Position numbers and translations under genes: made by a program. DNA of 35,675 nucleotides from a virus. Where the stretch lies: positions 1-35,675 of IMG/VR virus record IMGVR_UViG_3300022074_000163; one strand, 5' to 3'. This document shows, one piece after another, positions 7,566-15,803 of this stretch (positions within the stretch are counted from its first letter, which is position 1; each line of letters starts with the position of its first letter). Under the pieces are notes generated by a model. That model was given only the letters and a program-made list of their open reading frames with translations. It did no database searches and was not told the origin of the DNA.

Positions 7566-8153
7566 TTAACCTATACCTGTTGTATTTAACAACTGGTGTC
7601 CGACATTAAACATTACTAGTACATCAGTAAATGAATCACCAACAGCACTATCTGGTCCATCAACAAAGTCTACGACTTTTAATGGTAGTGTGTTAGTAGT
7701 AGCTGCTGTACTACCGTCAACTGCGTTTTTACTTGTACCTATTGCTGTACTTCCTGCAGTTTGCACAACAGCACAATTCTTGCCAAGATCGTCTTGTCCA
7801 AGAGTTTCGTCTGATTGCATTTGCATTAGTATAAATGGGTCAGAAGCAACATACGCAACAATATCATCTGCAGCAGTTGAAGCTGGATAATATTGATTTG
7901 GTGTGAATTGACCTGTTGTTGGGTCTGTATAAGCACAACCAAGGAATACACCAATAGGTGTTAAAGATGTTGTACCAGTATCCTTTTGGACAGTGGTATT
8001 AGGGTTATCGTCACCCCACTTTACAAAATCTCCAAAGAATATGGATGTACCATATGCATTTTTAATTTTGTAATGTGTAACTTTTCCTTGATATGGACTT
8101 CCAACTACAGTACCAACTGGTCTTGCTCCGTGTGGAGCTGCACTTGATGCCAT
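7566..8153 (-). CDS. Putative head decoration / capsid-associated protein
   Basis: The 195-residue protein lies directly upstream of the capsid gene, 12 bases away. It is rich in G, T, V and D, with beta pattern (HYKIKNAYGTSIFFGDFVKWGDDNP, PIGVFLGCAYTDPTTGQFTPNQYYPAS, DDIVAYVASDPFILMQMQ, DSFTDVLVMFNVGHQLL). This sequence type recurs immediately before the capsid gene in marine phages, where a decoration or capsid-stabilising role is the usual guess. There is no signal peptide or catalytic motif. A minor capsid or fibre base protein would be the main alternative. Confidence 0.5.
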   Translation of the reverse strand: MASSAAPHGARPVGTVVGSPYQGKVTHYKIKNAYGTSIFFGDFVKWGDDNPNTTVQKDTGTTSLTPIGVFLGCAYTDPTTGQFTPNQYYPASTAADDIVAYVASDPFILMQMQSDETLGQDDLGKNCAVVQTAGSTAIGTSKNAVDGSTAATTNTLPLKVVDFVDGPDSAVGDSFTDVLVMFNVGHQLLNTTGIG

Positions 8154-8194
8154 AATTTTCTCCTAAAAAAAAATTAAATTAATATAACAAGATA

Positions 8195-8704
8195 CTATGA
8201 ATCTTTACCAAATGTTGTTCTTGATTTTCTTTCAAATACTTGTTTGGTAGCCATTCTTGAATCTTGATCCTTAAAATAAGTGTTATCTACAGATTCCATT
8301 TGAGACTCTGCTAAATTAGAAAAATATTCGTCTCTAGCTTTTGCCTTTTCTAATGGCATCTTACATAACAGTTGTCCACCAATCTCAACATTACCTTTCT
8401 TTGACCACTCAGAATTATGGTCCATCATATGAATCTGTAGTTCTGGATGATCCTCTAATCTACAAGGTTGCCATCCTTCTCTAAGTTTTCTTGATACATT
8501 AGGATTATCAGCATTACCTAAAAGGCTTGTTCTGATATACCTAAATACCCATCCTTCTTGTGGTTCAGGGTTTGGTAAGTTTGATGGATTTTCCCAACTT
8601 TGAATACGCTGGGAAGCCTCTCGGCTCTCTATCTCCCTAGGGGTACGCTCTGCTGATTCTTGTTCAGCATTAATATTATCTTGATTATCAGGTAAATCTG
8701 ACAT
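8195..8704 (-). CDS. Conserved head-cassette protein, function unknown
   Basis: The 169-residue protein is highly charged. Its N terminus is acidic and probably disordered (MSDLPDNQDNINAEQESAERTPREIESREASQRIQSWENPSNLPNPEP). A more ordered centre contains GWVFRYIRTSLLGNADNPNVSRKLREGWQPCRLEDHPELQIHMMDHNSEWSKKGNVEIGGQLLCKMPLEKAKARDEYFSNLAESQMESV. The GWVFRYIRTS and GGQLLCKMPLEKAKARDEYF blocks look like a conserved domain. It sits between scaffold and decoration genes, one base from the scaffold stop. A minor capsid or assembly role is inferred from position only. Confidence 0.5.
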   Translation of the reverse strand: MSDLPDNQDNINAEQESAERTPREIESREASQRIQSWENPSNLPNPEPQEGWVFRYIRTSLLGNADNPNVSRKLREGWQPCRLEDHPELQIHMMDHNSEWSKKGNVEIGGQLLCKMPLEKAKARDEYFSNLAESQMESVDNTYFKDQDSRMATKQVFERKSRTTFGKDS

Positions 8705-8705
8705 C

Positions 8706-9731
8706 TTAGTTCTCCTTTAAAAGTTGATTTGCATACTGCTCAGGCGTTATATTGAGTCGCTTTGCGAGGGCAACTTGGCTCTGTGTCAGATGAATTTTGC
8801 GAGGGGTTTTACTGCTATTCCTCGTAGCAGGTGCGACAGGATTAACTACCTGCCTTCTTGGAGTTTCTACAACTTGTTCTGCTTCCACAGGTTGTTGTTG
8901 AGATACACCAAAGAAATTTGGAAACTGTTCTCTCATTTTTGCGTCAACCTCAGAATAATACTGCTGAGAGTTCTTTTCAGGGTCTACGCCATTTGCTTGT
9001 AATGATTGATCTATATACATAGCAAATGATGTCATTTCTTTATGTATTGGATCACTACCCATAAACCATGGGTTTTTCTTAGACCATGCATCCATATCTG
9101 GATCAATTTGTTTTTGTGGTTGTTCTATTTGTGGCTCCACATATTGAGATGCAACTTGATCTTGTAAACTTTGTGCATAACTACCTGCTTGTTGTTCAGC
9201 TAAAGTAGCTTGTGCTAACTCAGACTGTGCTGCAGCCATTTCTTCTGCATTACCTTCCTCGTAAGCTTTTTTAAACTTTTCTTGTGCGTTATATCTTGCC
9301 CACTGTGCATTATTAAGTGCCTGTTGGTTTAATACATCGCCACCTTGATTAACTATACTTTGTAGTTTTTGATTTTCAGACATCAAAGTTTTTAAAACTT
9401 TTGTAGCTTCTTTTGATTCTCTTAAAGCTTGTTCTTTTGCTCTACGTTCTTCGTGATATTCATATTTTATTTTATTAATCCTATCACCAGCAGATTTACT
9501 ATAGTCTGCTATTTCTTTATCTAAAGCATCATCATCTACAGGTTGTTCTGTAGTTTCAACTTTAGGTGCTCTCCTATCTTCTTCAGGTCTTTCATCTATT
9601 ACCTCTACCTCAATATCTTTTGGGGTTTCAGTATTAATCTCATTTGCAACACCAAAAAATTTATCTTCTGATGTTTGTTCTGATACAGGCTCTGCGTTTG
9701 TATCTATGACTTGTTCTATGCTCTCACTCAT
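8706..9731 (-). CDS. Scaffolding protein
   Basis: The 341-residue protein is acidic and dominated by helix and coiled coil (NKIKYEYHEERRAKEQALRESKEATKVLKTLMSENQKLQSIV, then EKFKKAYEEGNAEEMAAAQSELAQATLAEQQAGSYAQSL). The first 75 residues are acidic and disordered. The C terminus is basic, with ATRNSSKTPRKIHLTQSQVALAKRLNITPEQYANQLL, a short helical domain of the kind that scaffolds use to touch the capsid protein. Its place between portal and capsid is the standard scaffold position. No protease motif is visible, so scaffold release may need no phage protease encoded here. Confidence 0.7.
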   Translation of the reverse strand: MSESIEQVIDTNAEPVSEQTSEDKFFGVANEINTETPKDIEVEVIDERPEEDRRAPKVETTEQPVDDDALDKEIADYSKSAGDRINKIKYEYHEERRAKEQALRESKEATKVLKTLMSENQKLQSIVNQGGDVLNQQALNNAQWARYNAQEKFKKAYEEGNAEEMAAAQSELAQATLAEQQAGSYAQSLQDQVASQYVEPQIEQPQKQIDPDMDAWSKKNPWFMGSDPIHKEMTSFAMYIDQSLQANGVDPEKNSQQYYSEVDAKMREQFPNFFGVSQQQPVEAEQVVETPRRQVVNPVAPATRNSSKTPRKIHLTQSQVALAKRLNITPEQYANQLLKEN

Positions 9732-10141
9732 GCTCTAACTACTCCTGTTGGATCATCTACTACTGCTTCTACAGTATCATCGTTAATTAAACGAAACTCT
9801 TTACCATACATTTTCATACGAGTACCTGAATAAGCTCTAAATATTACCCAGTCACCTTCTTTGCACCAAGGTCCAGTTGGAAATCTTTTTTTATCAGCAT
9901 AAGCTTCTGTGCCTAGTTTTAAAACATAGCCACAAATATTAGATGTTTCTTCATCAACTCTAGTTTGACTAGCTTTAATGATTCCACCATCTGTAGTTTC
10001 TTTTGCTTCAGGCATAGCTATAAGTATTTTCCAACCTTTAGGTATAGGTAGTTGGCTTTTCACCTCATCACTAGGTTCTGGCTTTTCTACGCTATCTGGT
10101 TTTGGGATATTTATTTCTTTTTTCTTATCCATATTTTGCAC
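9728..10141 (-). CDS. GroES-like co-chaperonin (Cpn10 family)
   Basis: The 137-residue protein has a polar N-terminal extension of about 30 residues. A Cpn10-type domain follows: LPIPKGWKILIAMPEAKETTDGGIIKASQTRVDEETSNICGYVLKLG, then PWCKEGDWVIFRAYSGTRMKMYGKEFRLINDDTVEAVV. The GWKILI start, the TDGGI mobile-loop-like segment, the GYVLKLG turn and the GDWVIF strand match the co-chaperonin fold. It would work with the host GroEL to fold phage capsid proteins. It overlaps the scaffold start by four bases. The longest frame starts with GTG at 10141; an ATG at 10132 is the more usual codon, and neither has a well-spaced ribosome site. Confidence 0.7.
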   Translation of the reverse strand: MQNMDKKKEINIPKPDSVEKPEPSDEVKSQLPIPKGWKILIAMPEAKETTDGGIIKASQTRVDEETSNICGYVLKLGTEAYADKKRFPTGPWCKEGDWVIFRAYSGTRMKMYGKEFRLINDDTVEAVVDDPTGVVRA

Positions 10142-10160
10142 GACATAAGGTGTCGAGTTC

Positions 10161-10364
10161 CTATTCTTTTAAGTGTCGTTCCTTCCAATCCAGAACTTCA
10201 CGCTCTGCAAGAGCTAAACCTTCTATAACTCCTGTCATTCTTTTATACTCAGGGAAGTCTTTACAACTCCCTGTTGAGATATGATCAGAACATTCATTCA
10301 TTATCTCTCTCAACTTTTTAGTTAAGTAAGTTGATAGTGATTGCTCATTTATATCATTACTCAT
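10161..10364 (-). CDS. Small conserved protein between portal and co-chaperonin
   Basis: The 67-residue protein (MSNDINEQSLSTYLTKKLREIMNECSDHISTGSCKDFPEYKRMTGVIEGLALAEREVLDWKERHLKE) appears to be two helices joined by a cysteine-containing turn (ECSDHISTGSCKDF). Its start overlaps the end of the portal gene by eight bases. The GVIEGLALAEREVLDW helix resembles small proteins I recall directly after portal genes in marine phages. No function is known, and a portal or co-chaperonin assembly factor is only a positional guess. Confidence 0.5.
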   Translation of the reverse strand: MSNDINEQSLSTYLTKKLREIMNECSDHISTGSCKDFPEYKRMTGVIEGLALAEREVLDWKERHLKE

Positions 10365-12822
10365 TCAATTTGCTATCATTAACTAAATCTTTAGCAATGT
10401 CAATACCTTTTTTATAATCATCCAATACTTTATTTTCTGATCTTTCTTCTCTATCTAGCAAATCGCTAGCAATATGCATACCTGTCTTTAAACCACTAGC
10501 TTCTTGTTGAGCTTGAATTCTTTTTTCTTCTAGCTCTTTATTGGCTACAGCTTTAGCAGCATCTACAGCTAATTTACTTTCATCAATCCTTAATTTACCT
10601 TCAACTTGTTTTTCTTTAATTTCAAGTTCTTTTTGTTTAGCAAGTATTAATGGGTCTTGTGCTTGTTCTTGTATTCTAGCTTGTTCTGCTTGTGCAGCAT
10701 TTGTAGTAGCTACTCTTTGTGCTGCTTCAGCTACAAGAGTAGATATTCTTTTCTCAACATCAGCAGGTAAAGGCTCACCGACTGGTGGTAACTCTATACC
10801 CATCTCTCTTTCAACTTGATCTCTAAACTGCAATGAAAGATGTTGCATTATATAATCTGATCCAGAACTTTGTATAACTTGTGCATTTGGACTTTGTTGT
10901 ACTTTTGCTTGTACATTTGGGTCTTGTTGTGCAGCCACTAATGTATTGATATGAGCTTCATGGTCTTGGAACTCATAAGCTTGTACAGGTTTACCATTAA
11001 GAATATTTTGTACTGCAGTAACTGGATCAACTGGTTGTACATCTTCTTGTGGTGGTACTATCTTATCTGCATCTTTAATACCTAATACTTCAAGCATTTG
11101 TCTGTGCAACTGACCTAAATCATATAACTGTGGTGCTTGTTGTGCTAACTGCATAGCAGCTTGATATTGCATAATTCTTTGAGCCATAGTTGCTGCATTT
11201 GGGTCTGATACTGGTAATACATCTACTCTAGCATCAAAATCTTGTATTGCTATTTGTTGCCCTTCTTCTACTTGATATGGATAAGATGGGTTAGTAAAGT
11301 CTTTAATAACGCCTACAAGTATCTCAAACTCTCTTTTCATAGACGCATGAAGTCTAGCTTGTACAGCAGACATAACTTTCATGTTTCTTTCTAATAATGC
11401 TAGTGTTGTACCAACAGGTGCTTGACTATTCATATCAGATACTTTCATATCAGATATACTGGCAAATCTTTTACCTTCTTCTACTATATTTCCTAATAGT
11501 TGAAACAGCGTTCCTGAAGGTTCTTTATATGGCAAGAATGTAATATTGTCTCTAATAGCACCACCTGGTACATCTACATCTCTAAACTCACCAGGCATAA
11601 TCGGACTATCATCACCTTTAATACGCAGTCCTCTAGCTTTTAAACCACCTGGTAAATTACTTAAAGTACCTGCATCTACAAGTTGTCTAAGTATTGATGT
11701 AGCTGATTTAGCTAATCCACCTATCATGTGAATTAATCCAAAACCATAGAAACCTAATCCTGGTAAATATTGATAATGAACAAAGTGCATCCTTCTTAAT
11801 TTAGCAGGATCATCCTCATAATAGTTTCTTCTAATGCTTAAAATAATGCCAGAAGGATGATCTATTGTTACTACATAGGGCAAAGCAATACCTGTATCTT
11901 GACCATTAGCATCTTTATCTTCAAATCCTTTAAGGTCTAAATCTACCTGCATTTCTAAGATAGTATGACGTGTATCATAGTCATAACTCTCTGATTCACC
12001 TGTCATCTCGTTATATTTCTTAGTAATATCAGATGATGATGGTGTAGCATCAGGCAATTCTATATCTCTATAAAAACCATTGACTTGCATCTTTCTTATA
12101 TCATTAGATGATTTTTTCATCACATGAGTAGCTCTTTCGCAAGTTTCTAAATCACTTGCACCATAATTAACCACAACATCTTCAGCAGGTACGAATATAC
12201 CACTTGGTCTATTTAGTGTTGGATCAAAGTAAACTTTTCTAAATGCTGAACCTGCAAGTGGTAAAGAAAATAACATCTTTTCTGTTTCACTTCTATATTC
12301 AGTCATTTCATGGGTTAAAAGATAATTTAAGTAATCTTGAACTCTTTGACTTTGTTTTTCTTTAGCAGAATCTATTGTACCTACTATCTTAGTTCTTACA
12401 GGACCTGCAGCAGGAAATATCTCTGATATAGCTTGAGATTGAAACTTTATTACAGCTTCACTTAACATAGGATGAAATACACCACAAGCTCCTGCCCAAG
12501 GCGTAGTTCTTTCTTCTATCTTTAATCCCAGTTGATCTAAACCTTTAACATAGGTTTCTTCCCAATCTGATCTTGAATCTTTATCTGACTGATAAGCACC
12601 TATTAGTTCATTACCCATAGATGTAAGTTCATCTTCATCAATAAAATCTACTAAGTTAGAATCAAAGCTAGCATCTGTCATTTCAGATGCACTTGGATCA
12701 AAATCAACAATCATGCCACCATCTTCGGTTTCTGTTGTTTCAACCTCTACTTCTAATTCTGGTTCCATTTCTACTAATCCATCTACTGGTGTAGCAGGAA
12801 CAAATTGTTTTTCTATAGCCAT
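10357..12822 (-). CDS. Portal protein
   Basis: The 821-residue protein has an acidic N terminus of about 60 residues. Then come typical large-portal blocks: SRSDWEETYVKGLDQLGLKIEERTTPWAGACGVFHPMLSEAVIKFQSQAISEIFPAAGPVRTKIVG, EKMLFSLPLAGSAFRKVYFDPTLNRPSGIFVPAEDVVVNYGASDLETC, and the central helix region GLGFYGFGLIHMIGGLAKSATSILRQLVDAGTLSNLPGG. The last 130 residues form a charged coiled coil rich in Q, E, K and A. The length is long for a portal but normal for this marine-phage group. It forms the dodecameric ring through which TerL packages DNA, and it follows terL by seven bases. A GGGAG ribosome site sits three bases before the ATG. Confidence 0.85.
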   Translation of the reverse strand: MAIEKQFVPATPVDGLVEMEPELEVEVETTETEDGGMIVDFDPSASEMTDASFDSNLVDFIDEDELTSMGNELIGAYQSDKDSRSDWEETYVKGLDQLGLKIEERTTPWAGACGVFHPMLSEAVIKFQSQAISEIFPAAGPVRTKIVGTIDSAKEKQSQRVQDYLNYLLTHEMTEYRSETEKMLFSLPLAGSAFRKVYFDPTLNRPSGIFVPAEDVVVNYGASDLETCERATHVMKKSSNDIRKMQVNGFYRDIELPDATPSSSDITKKYNEMTGESESYDYDTRHTILEMQVDLDLKGFEDKDANGQDTGIALPYVVTIDHPSGIILSIRRNYYEDDPAKLRRMHFVHYQYLPGLGFYGFGLIHMIGGLAKSATSILRQLVDAGTLSNLPGGLKARGLRIKGDDSPIMPGEFRDVDVPGGAIRDNITFLPYKEPSGTLFQLLGNIVEEGKRFASISDMKVSDMNSQAPVGTTLALLERNMKVMSAVQARLHASMKREFEILVGVIKDFTNPSYPYQVEEGQQIAIQDFDARVDVLPVSDPNAATMAQRIMQYQAAMQLAQQAPQLYDLGQLHRQMLEVLGIKDADKIVPPQEDVQPVDPVTAVQNILNGKPVQAYEFQDHEAHINTLVAAQQDPNVQAKVQQSPNAQVIQSSGSDYIMQHLSLQFRDQVEREMGIELPPVGEPLPADVEKRISTLVAEAAQRVATTNAAQAEQARIQEQAQDPLILAKQKELEIKEKQVEGKLRIDESKLAVDAAKAVANKELEEKRIQAQQEASGLKTGMHIASDLLDREERSENKVLDDYKKGIDIAKDLVNDSKLNE

Positions 12823-12829
12823 AGTCTCC

Positions 12830-14326
12830 CTAGTAATAGTCTGCTGTTCTGTTATGTTCTAGTGGCTCATCTTCTTCATCTGAATCAAGAGGAACAAAAC
12901 CACCTTGTCTAAATCTTAATAATGCTTGCGTACTGCTATCAACTAAATCATCATGTTCCATATTAGGAAATCCAGCAAACTGTTCTATAGTTTCTTCTGC
13001 CCATCTAGTTTCAGGTGCCCATATAACACCAGAAGCAAATAAGTCTGATACAGCATTTACTCTTGATATTTTATCATTACCACGACTTGGTGTGTATTCT
13101 TGTACAGGAATACCTGTTGCTCTTAACTCAAAGATAAGAGGCATACCTGCAGCCTTAGCTTCTACAATGAACGCATCTGGTTTATAAGCGTTATACTTCT
13201 CCAAAGCCATTTTCTTTAAATCTGGGAACTCTAAACGCTCCTGATAAGCATCTAGTAGTATTAGTTGTGGAGCTACAAGACCTTCATCATTTTCTGTATA
13301 AAAAACACCCCATGTAGTACATGCTGAAAAATCAGCTCTTTGTGTCTTTAGGAACGCTGTATCCCATGATTGAATTATAAACTCACAATCTGGTGGATTT
13401 CTACCTTCCCATGTTCGCCACCACTCTCTTTTAACAAGAGCACCTTCTTCAGATGTAGGGTCCTGTTGATATTGAGCCATCCACTTAGAACTAGGCAATT
13501 CAGCTTTTAAAGCTTCTAATTCCTCTAACTTCCAAAAAGCACTCCACAAAGGCTTTCCAGATGGCAATATTGCAGGTAATTCAATTACCTCCCATTGATC
13601 AGCTCCGCCACGTTTAATACTAGCGTCTATAACTTGTCCAGTTAGGTCTTTATTATGCCATCTTGTCATCACTACAACGATTGCACCATTAGGCTGTAAA
13701 CGCTGTCGAGGACCAGATGTGTACCATTCATAGGTACGATTAAAGACATTAATATCTGCAGAGGCTCCTTCTTGTTCAGAGTGCGGGTCATCAATGATAA
13801 GTAGATCAGCACCTTTACCAGTAACTGCTCCACCCACACCAATCGCAAAATATTCACCGCCTTTGTTCGTATTCCAACGACCCGCAGCTTTAGAATCCGA
13901 CTGCAAACTAACATTGGGGAATATACGCTTATAATCTTTACTACCTACAAGGTTCCTAACCTTCCTACCAAAGCCTACAGCTAATTCTGCAGTGTGGGCA
14001 GTCTGAATAATCTTCTTTTCTGGCTTACTTCCTAGAAACCATGCAGGTAAAAGATAAGATGCAAACTCGGATTTAGTATGTCTAGGTGGCATATTGATAA
14101 TTAAACGCTTTAAATCGCCATTAGCAACACGCTCAAATGCATCAGACATAATTTTATGATGGGGACCCTCTATAAATGCAGTCCACATCTCGTTTACAAA
14201 CGCCATATAGTTGTCTGCACATCTTTCCCTGGCTTTAGCTTCCTCTAATTCGTCTAATAAGCCTAATAACTCCCTCTTTTCATCTAAAGATAGGTTCTGA
14301 ACTTGGCTTAATATGTGGTTACTCAT
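12830..14326 (-). CDS. terL: Terminase large subunit
   Basis: The chosen ATG (14324-14326) gives 498 residues and has a GGAG four bases upstream; an in-frame start 30 bases earlier lacks this. The N-terminal ATPase has an adenine-binding and Walker A-like region MPPRHTKSE (residues 79-87), Walker B LLIIDD (175-180) and the TRWH coupling motif (221-224). The C-terminal nuclease shows the acidic triad typical of RNase H-fold terminases: D322 in SWDTAF, E389 in FIVEAKA and D460/D463 in HDDLVDS. The protein pumps and cuts DNA at the portal. The Walker A-like loop has Thr where many relatives have Gly (PRHGKS), so it is a variant loop. The order TerS, gap, TerL, portal is standard. Confidence 0.9.
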   Translation of the reverse strand: MSNHILSQVQNLSLDEKRELLGLLDELEEAKARERCADNYMAFVNEMWTAFIEGPHHKIMSDAFERVANGDLKRLIINMPPRHTKSEFASYLLPAWFLGSKPEKKIIQTAHTAELAVGFGRKVRNLVGSKDYKRIFPNVSLQSDSKAAGRWNTNKGGEYFAIGVGGAVTGKGADLLIIDDPHSEQEGASADINVFNRTYEWYTSGPRQRLQPNGAIVVVMTRWHNKDLTGQVIDASIKRGGADQWEVIELPAILPSGKPLWSAFWKLEELEALKAELPSSKWMAQYQQDPTSEEGALVKREWWRTWEGRNPPDCEFIIQSWDTAFLKTQRADFSACTTWGVFYTENDEGLVAPQLILLDAYQERLEFPDLKKMALEKYNAYKPDAFIVEAKAAGMPLIFELRATGIPVQEYTPSRGNDKISRVNAVSDLFASGVIWAPETRWAEETIEQFAGFPNMEHDDLVDSSTQALLRFRQGGFVPLDSDEEDEPLEHNRTADYY

Positions 14327-14342
14327 ACATCTCCATACTATA

Positions 14343-14436
14343 TAGTAAGTAGACACTTCCTAAAATTAAAAACCTAGTAAGTTGCTACCACTAAGAGGCA
14401 CTTACTAAGTAAATACTTAACAAGTAGGTACCTACT
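14343..14436. promoter_or_regulatory. TAGTAAGT operator-like repeats upstream of terL
   Basis: The leader of terL holds three copies of the 8-mer TAGTAAGT: 14343-14350 and 14375-14382 on the plus strand, and 14400-14407 on the minus strand. Next to them is a perfect 14-bp palindrome AGTAGGTACCTACT at 14423-14436. The same 8-mer is repeated three times in front of the primase-helicase gene (23672-23730). Shared, clustered and partly inverted copies indicate a binding site for a regulator. Which protein binds is not shown; the RHH protein at 21178-21441 is one candidate. Confidence 0.5.
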
Positions 14437-14848
14437 GGATGTAAATCACGCTAGATTTTAACATAATTGCACATCTTCACATGAAAAACAACATTTTTTT
14501 GTAAAATATTATGGGGGGTCTAGGGTCCCTTAGCCATTTCCTACAAAAAATCTATATTATCTTACAAAACATGCTATCAAAATGCAATACATAGGGGGGG
14601 TCTATGAAAATACTTAATATAATGTGCATATTACTATGTATATAAGATAGTCAGGTACCTGCGACTGCACAAGGGGGGTGGGGTGGCTCTTTTTTTGCAT
14701 TATGCGAAACACAAGATGTGGGGGTTTGGGATTTAGGATCGAAAAATTAGAACACTAGATGTTGTGTCTGCTTATATATGCGTATAAGTGTGCGTATCGC
14801 TAACACAGATGCGTTCTAATGACCTGTTAATAGTTAGTTGATGATTGT
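14437..14848. other. G-tract-rich gap between terS and terL (possible packaging site)
   Basis: This 412-base non-coding stretch holds four plus-strand G runs that stand out in an AT-rich genome: G6 at 14513-14518, G7 at 14594-14600, GGGGGGTGGGGTGG at 14673-14686 and G5 at 14720-14724. Two are followed by TCTA. The second lies inside a small inverted repeat, CATAG at 14590-14594 and CTATG at 14602-14606. A 10-bp palindrome CAGGTACCTG lies at 14652-14661 and shares AGGTACCT with the palindrome at 14423-14436. Phage cos or pac sites are often near the terminase genes, so packaging recognition is one possible role; control of late transcription is another. I see no open frame here that looks real. 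Confidence 0.4.
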
Positions 14849-15328
14849 CTATTGTTTATCGAGTAGTGCCTGTATGCGTTCCTCAATGTCTGCTTCGACT
14901 TCATCGCTTGATCTTGCTTCTTTGGTCTCAACAACATCGCTAAATAGACTGACTGACTTACCCAGTAATTCCAATGCACGAATCCTAGCCGAATCTGAAT
15001 CTGATTCTTTGGATTCTTTATACAATTGGTCTATGACATAGTTCCTTGTCCTGAGACTGCTAGCAACTACTGACTGCTCTTTCTTTGCTATAGCTCTTTG
15101 TATGCTTATTGCTATCTTAGGGTTTGCAACTAACTTACTTGCTTCAACCTCAACCCATTTAGGTATCTTACCTTGCTTCGTTAGAGTGACATCATAGACC
15201 TTTGCATATGCTTCTTTGTAGCTACCCAACTTGCCCTTTATGATTTCATCTACGAACTGTCTTTGCTTAATAGTAAGCTCGACTTCTTTCTTTATGATCT
15301 TTAGGTTTGGTTTCTTGTCTTTACTCAT
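14849..15328 (-). CDS. terS: Terminase small subunit
   Basis: The 159-residue protein has an N-terminal helix-turn-helix region (LTIKQRQFVDEIIKGKLGSYKEAYAKVYD) of the kind that small terminases use to bind packaging sites. Next is ASKLVANPKIAISIQRAI, typical of the family. The C-terminal part, RALELLGKSVSLFSDVVETKEARSSDEVEADIEERIQALLDKQ, matches the LELLGK-LF signature and oligomerisation helix. It is upstream of terL in transcription order, separated by the G-tract-rich gap. The start has no clear ribosome site. The assignment combines motif and position. Confidence 0.75.
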   Translation of the reverse strand: MSKDKKPNLKIIKKEVELTIKQRQFVDEIIKGKLGSYKEAYAKVYDVTLTKQGKIPKWVEVEASKLVANPKIAISIQRAIAKKEQSVVASSLRTRNYVIDQLYKESKESDSDSARIRALELLGKSVSLFSDVVETKEARSSDEVEADIEERIQALLDKQ

Positions 15329-15683
15329 GCAAATAATATTAACTGATCATAGGTCTTTTGGTAATGCTCACAGACTGCTATCTAATAAAATGTTTAATAT
15401 GGTGTTTCTTTTGTGTATACTGTCTCTACACAGTCCAAAACGATTATGACTTTAAACTGTAGCCAACCACCCTCAAGGGTTCTGAAAAGAGTAAGGTTGA
15501 AAGTGGTTCTAGCAGTAGGATTAGATAAGGTTCTTTGAGAAGGTCTAATTTGAATTCGCCCAAGAAAGTAGCTAGTGTGAGAGAGTGTAAAGCATAAGTG
15601 ACAATGTGAAGAAGCAAGACTCATAAAACCAAAAGGAAGTTATCTTTTTGCCAACTACAATTGCAGTATTAATGATGCGAATA
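15329..15683. other. Non-coding gap between divergent late and MoxR/VWA operons
   Basis: The gap separates terS (minus) from the plus-strand operon. Small inverted repeats are visible, for example TGTGTA and TACACA around 15411-15431. Three GGTTCT copies lie at 15478, 15505 and 15529. A GACTCATAAAA box near 15616 resembles the AACTCAT box found after the ribozymes downstream. Reading frames here (30 codons at 15446 on the plus strand, 76 codons on the minus strand) have no supporting features. A promoter for terS on the minus strand is expected but not clearly seen. Confidence 0.4.
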
Positions 15684-15712
15684 TTGTCTTTGGAATCACA
15701 AGAAGATATATA
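15684..15712 (+). promoter_or_regulatory. Sigma70-type promoter for the ribozyme operon
   Basis: A -35-like TTGTCT (15684-15689) and a -10-like TATATA (15707-15712) are separated by 17 bases. Transcription would start near 15719, at the base of the hairpin GGACTGA/TCAGTCC (15720-15739). It is placed to drive the operon that begins with the gene at 15804. The -35 match is weak, so this is a moderate prediction. Confidence 0.4.
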
Positions 15713-15726
15713 ACTTTTGGGACTGA

Positions 15727-15793
15727 CTCCAATCAGTCCGTGAATTAACACGCTGATGAGTATCCTAATTATGGGATGCAAGAAACTTTGGAG
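15727..15793 (+). ncRNA. Imperfect hammerhead-ribozyme candidate in the operon leader
   Basis: A core CTGATGA (15753-15759) is followed by a 6-bp stem II (GTATCC with GGATGC, 760-765 and 774-779) and GAAA (782-785). Stem I is CGTG/CACG (739-742 and 749-752), directly after a GTC cleavage triplet (736-738). Stem III could form from CTCCAA (727-732) with TTGGAG (788-793), plus AG/CT next to the core. Two faults reduce confidence: an extra AA between stem II and GAAA, and a two-base bulge in stem III. A competing hairpin (GGACTGA/TCAGTCC) uses the same 5' strand. The 3' strand of stem III is the Shine-Dalgarno of the next gene. Confidence 0.35.
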
Positions 15794-15803
15794 TAAATGT
15801 TTT

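Noticed and set aside
15446-15538. A 30-codon basic frame that could be extended by a frameshift into a second 19-codon frame
   Set aside because: No ribosome site, no slippery sequence and no family resemblance; likely chance in a non-coding gap.
15540-15600. tRNA-like T-arm near TTTGAATTCGCCC
   Set aside because: The T-loop does not match TTCRANY, and no matching acceptor or anticodon stems were found. No tRNA gene was recognised elsewhere in the window either.
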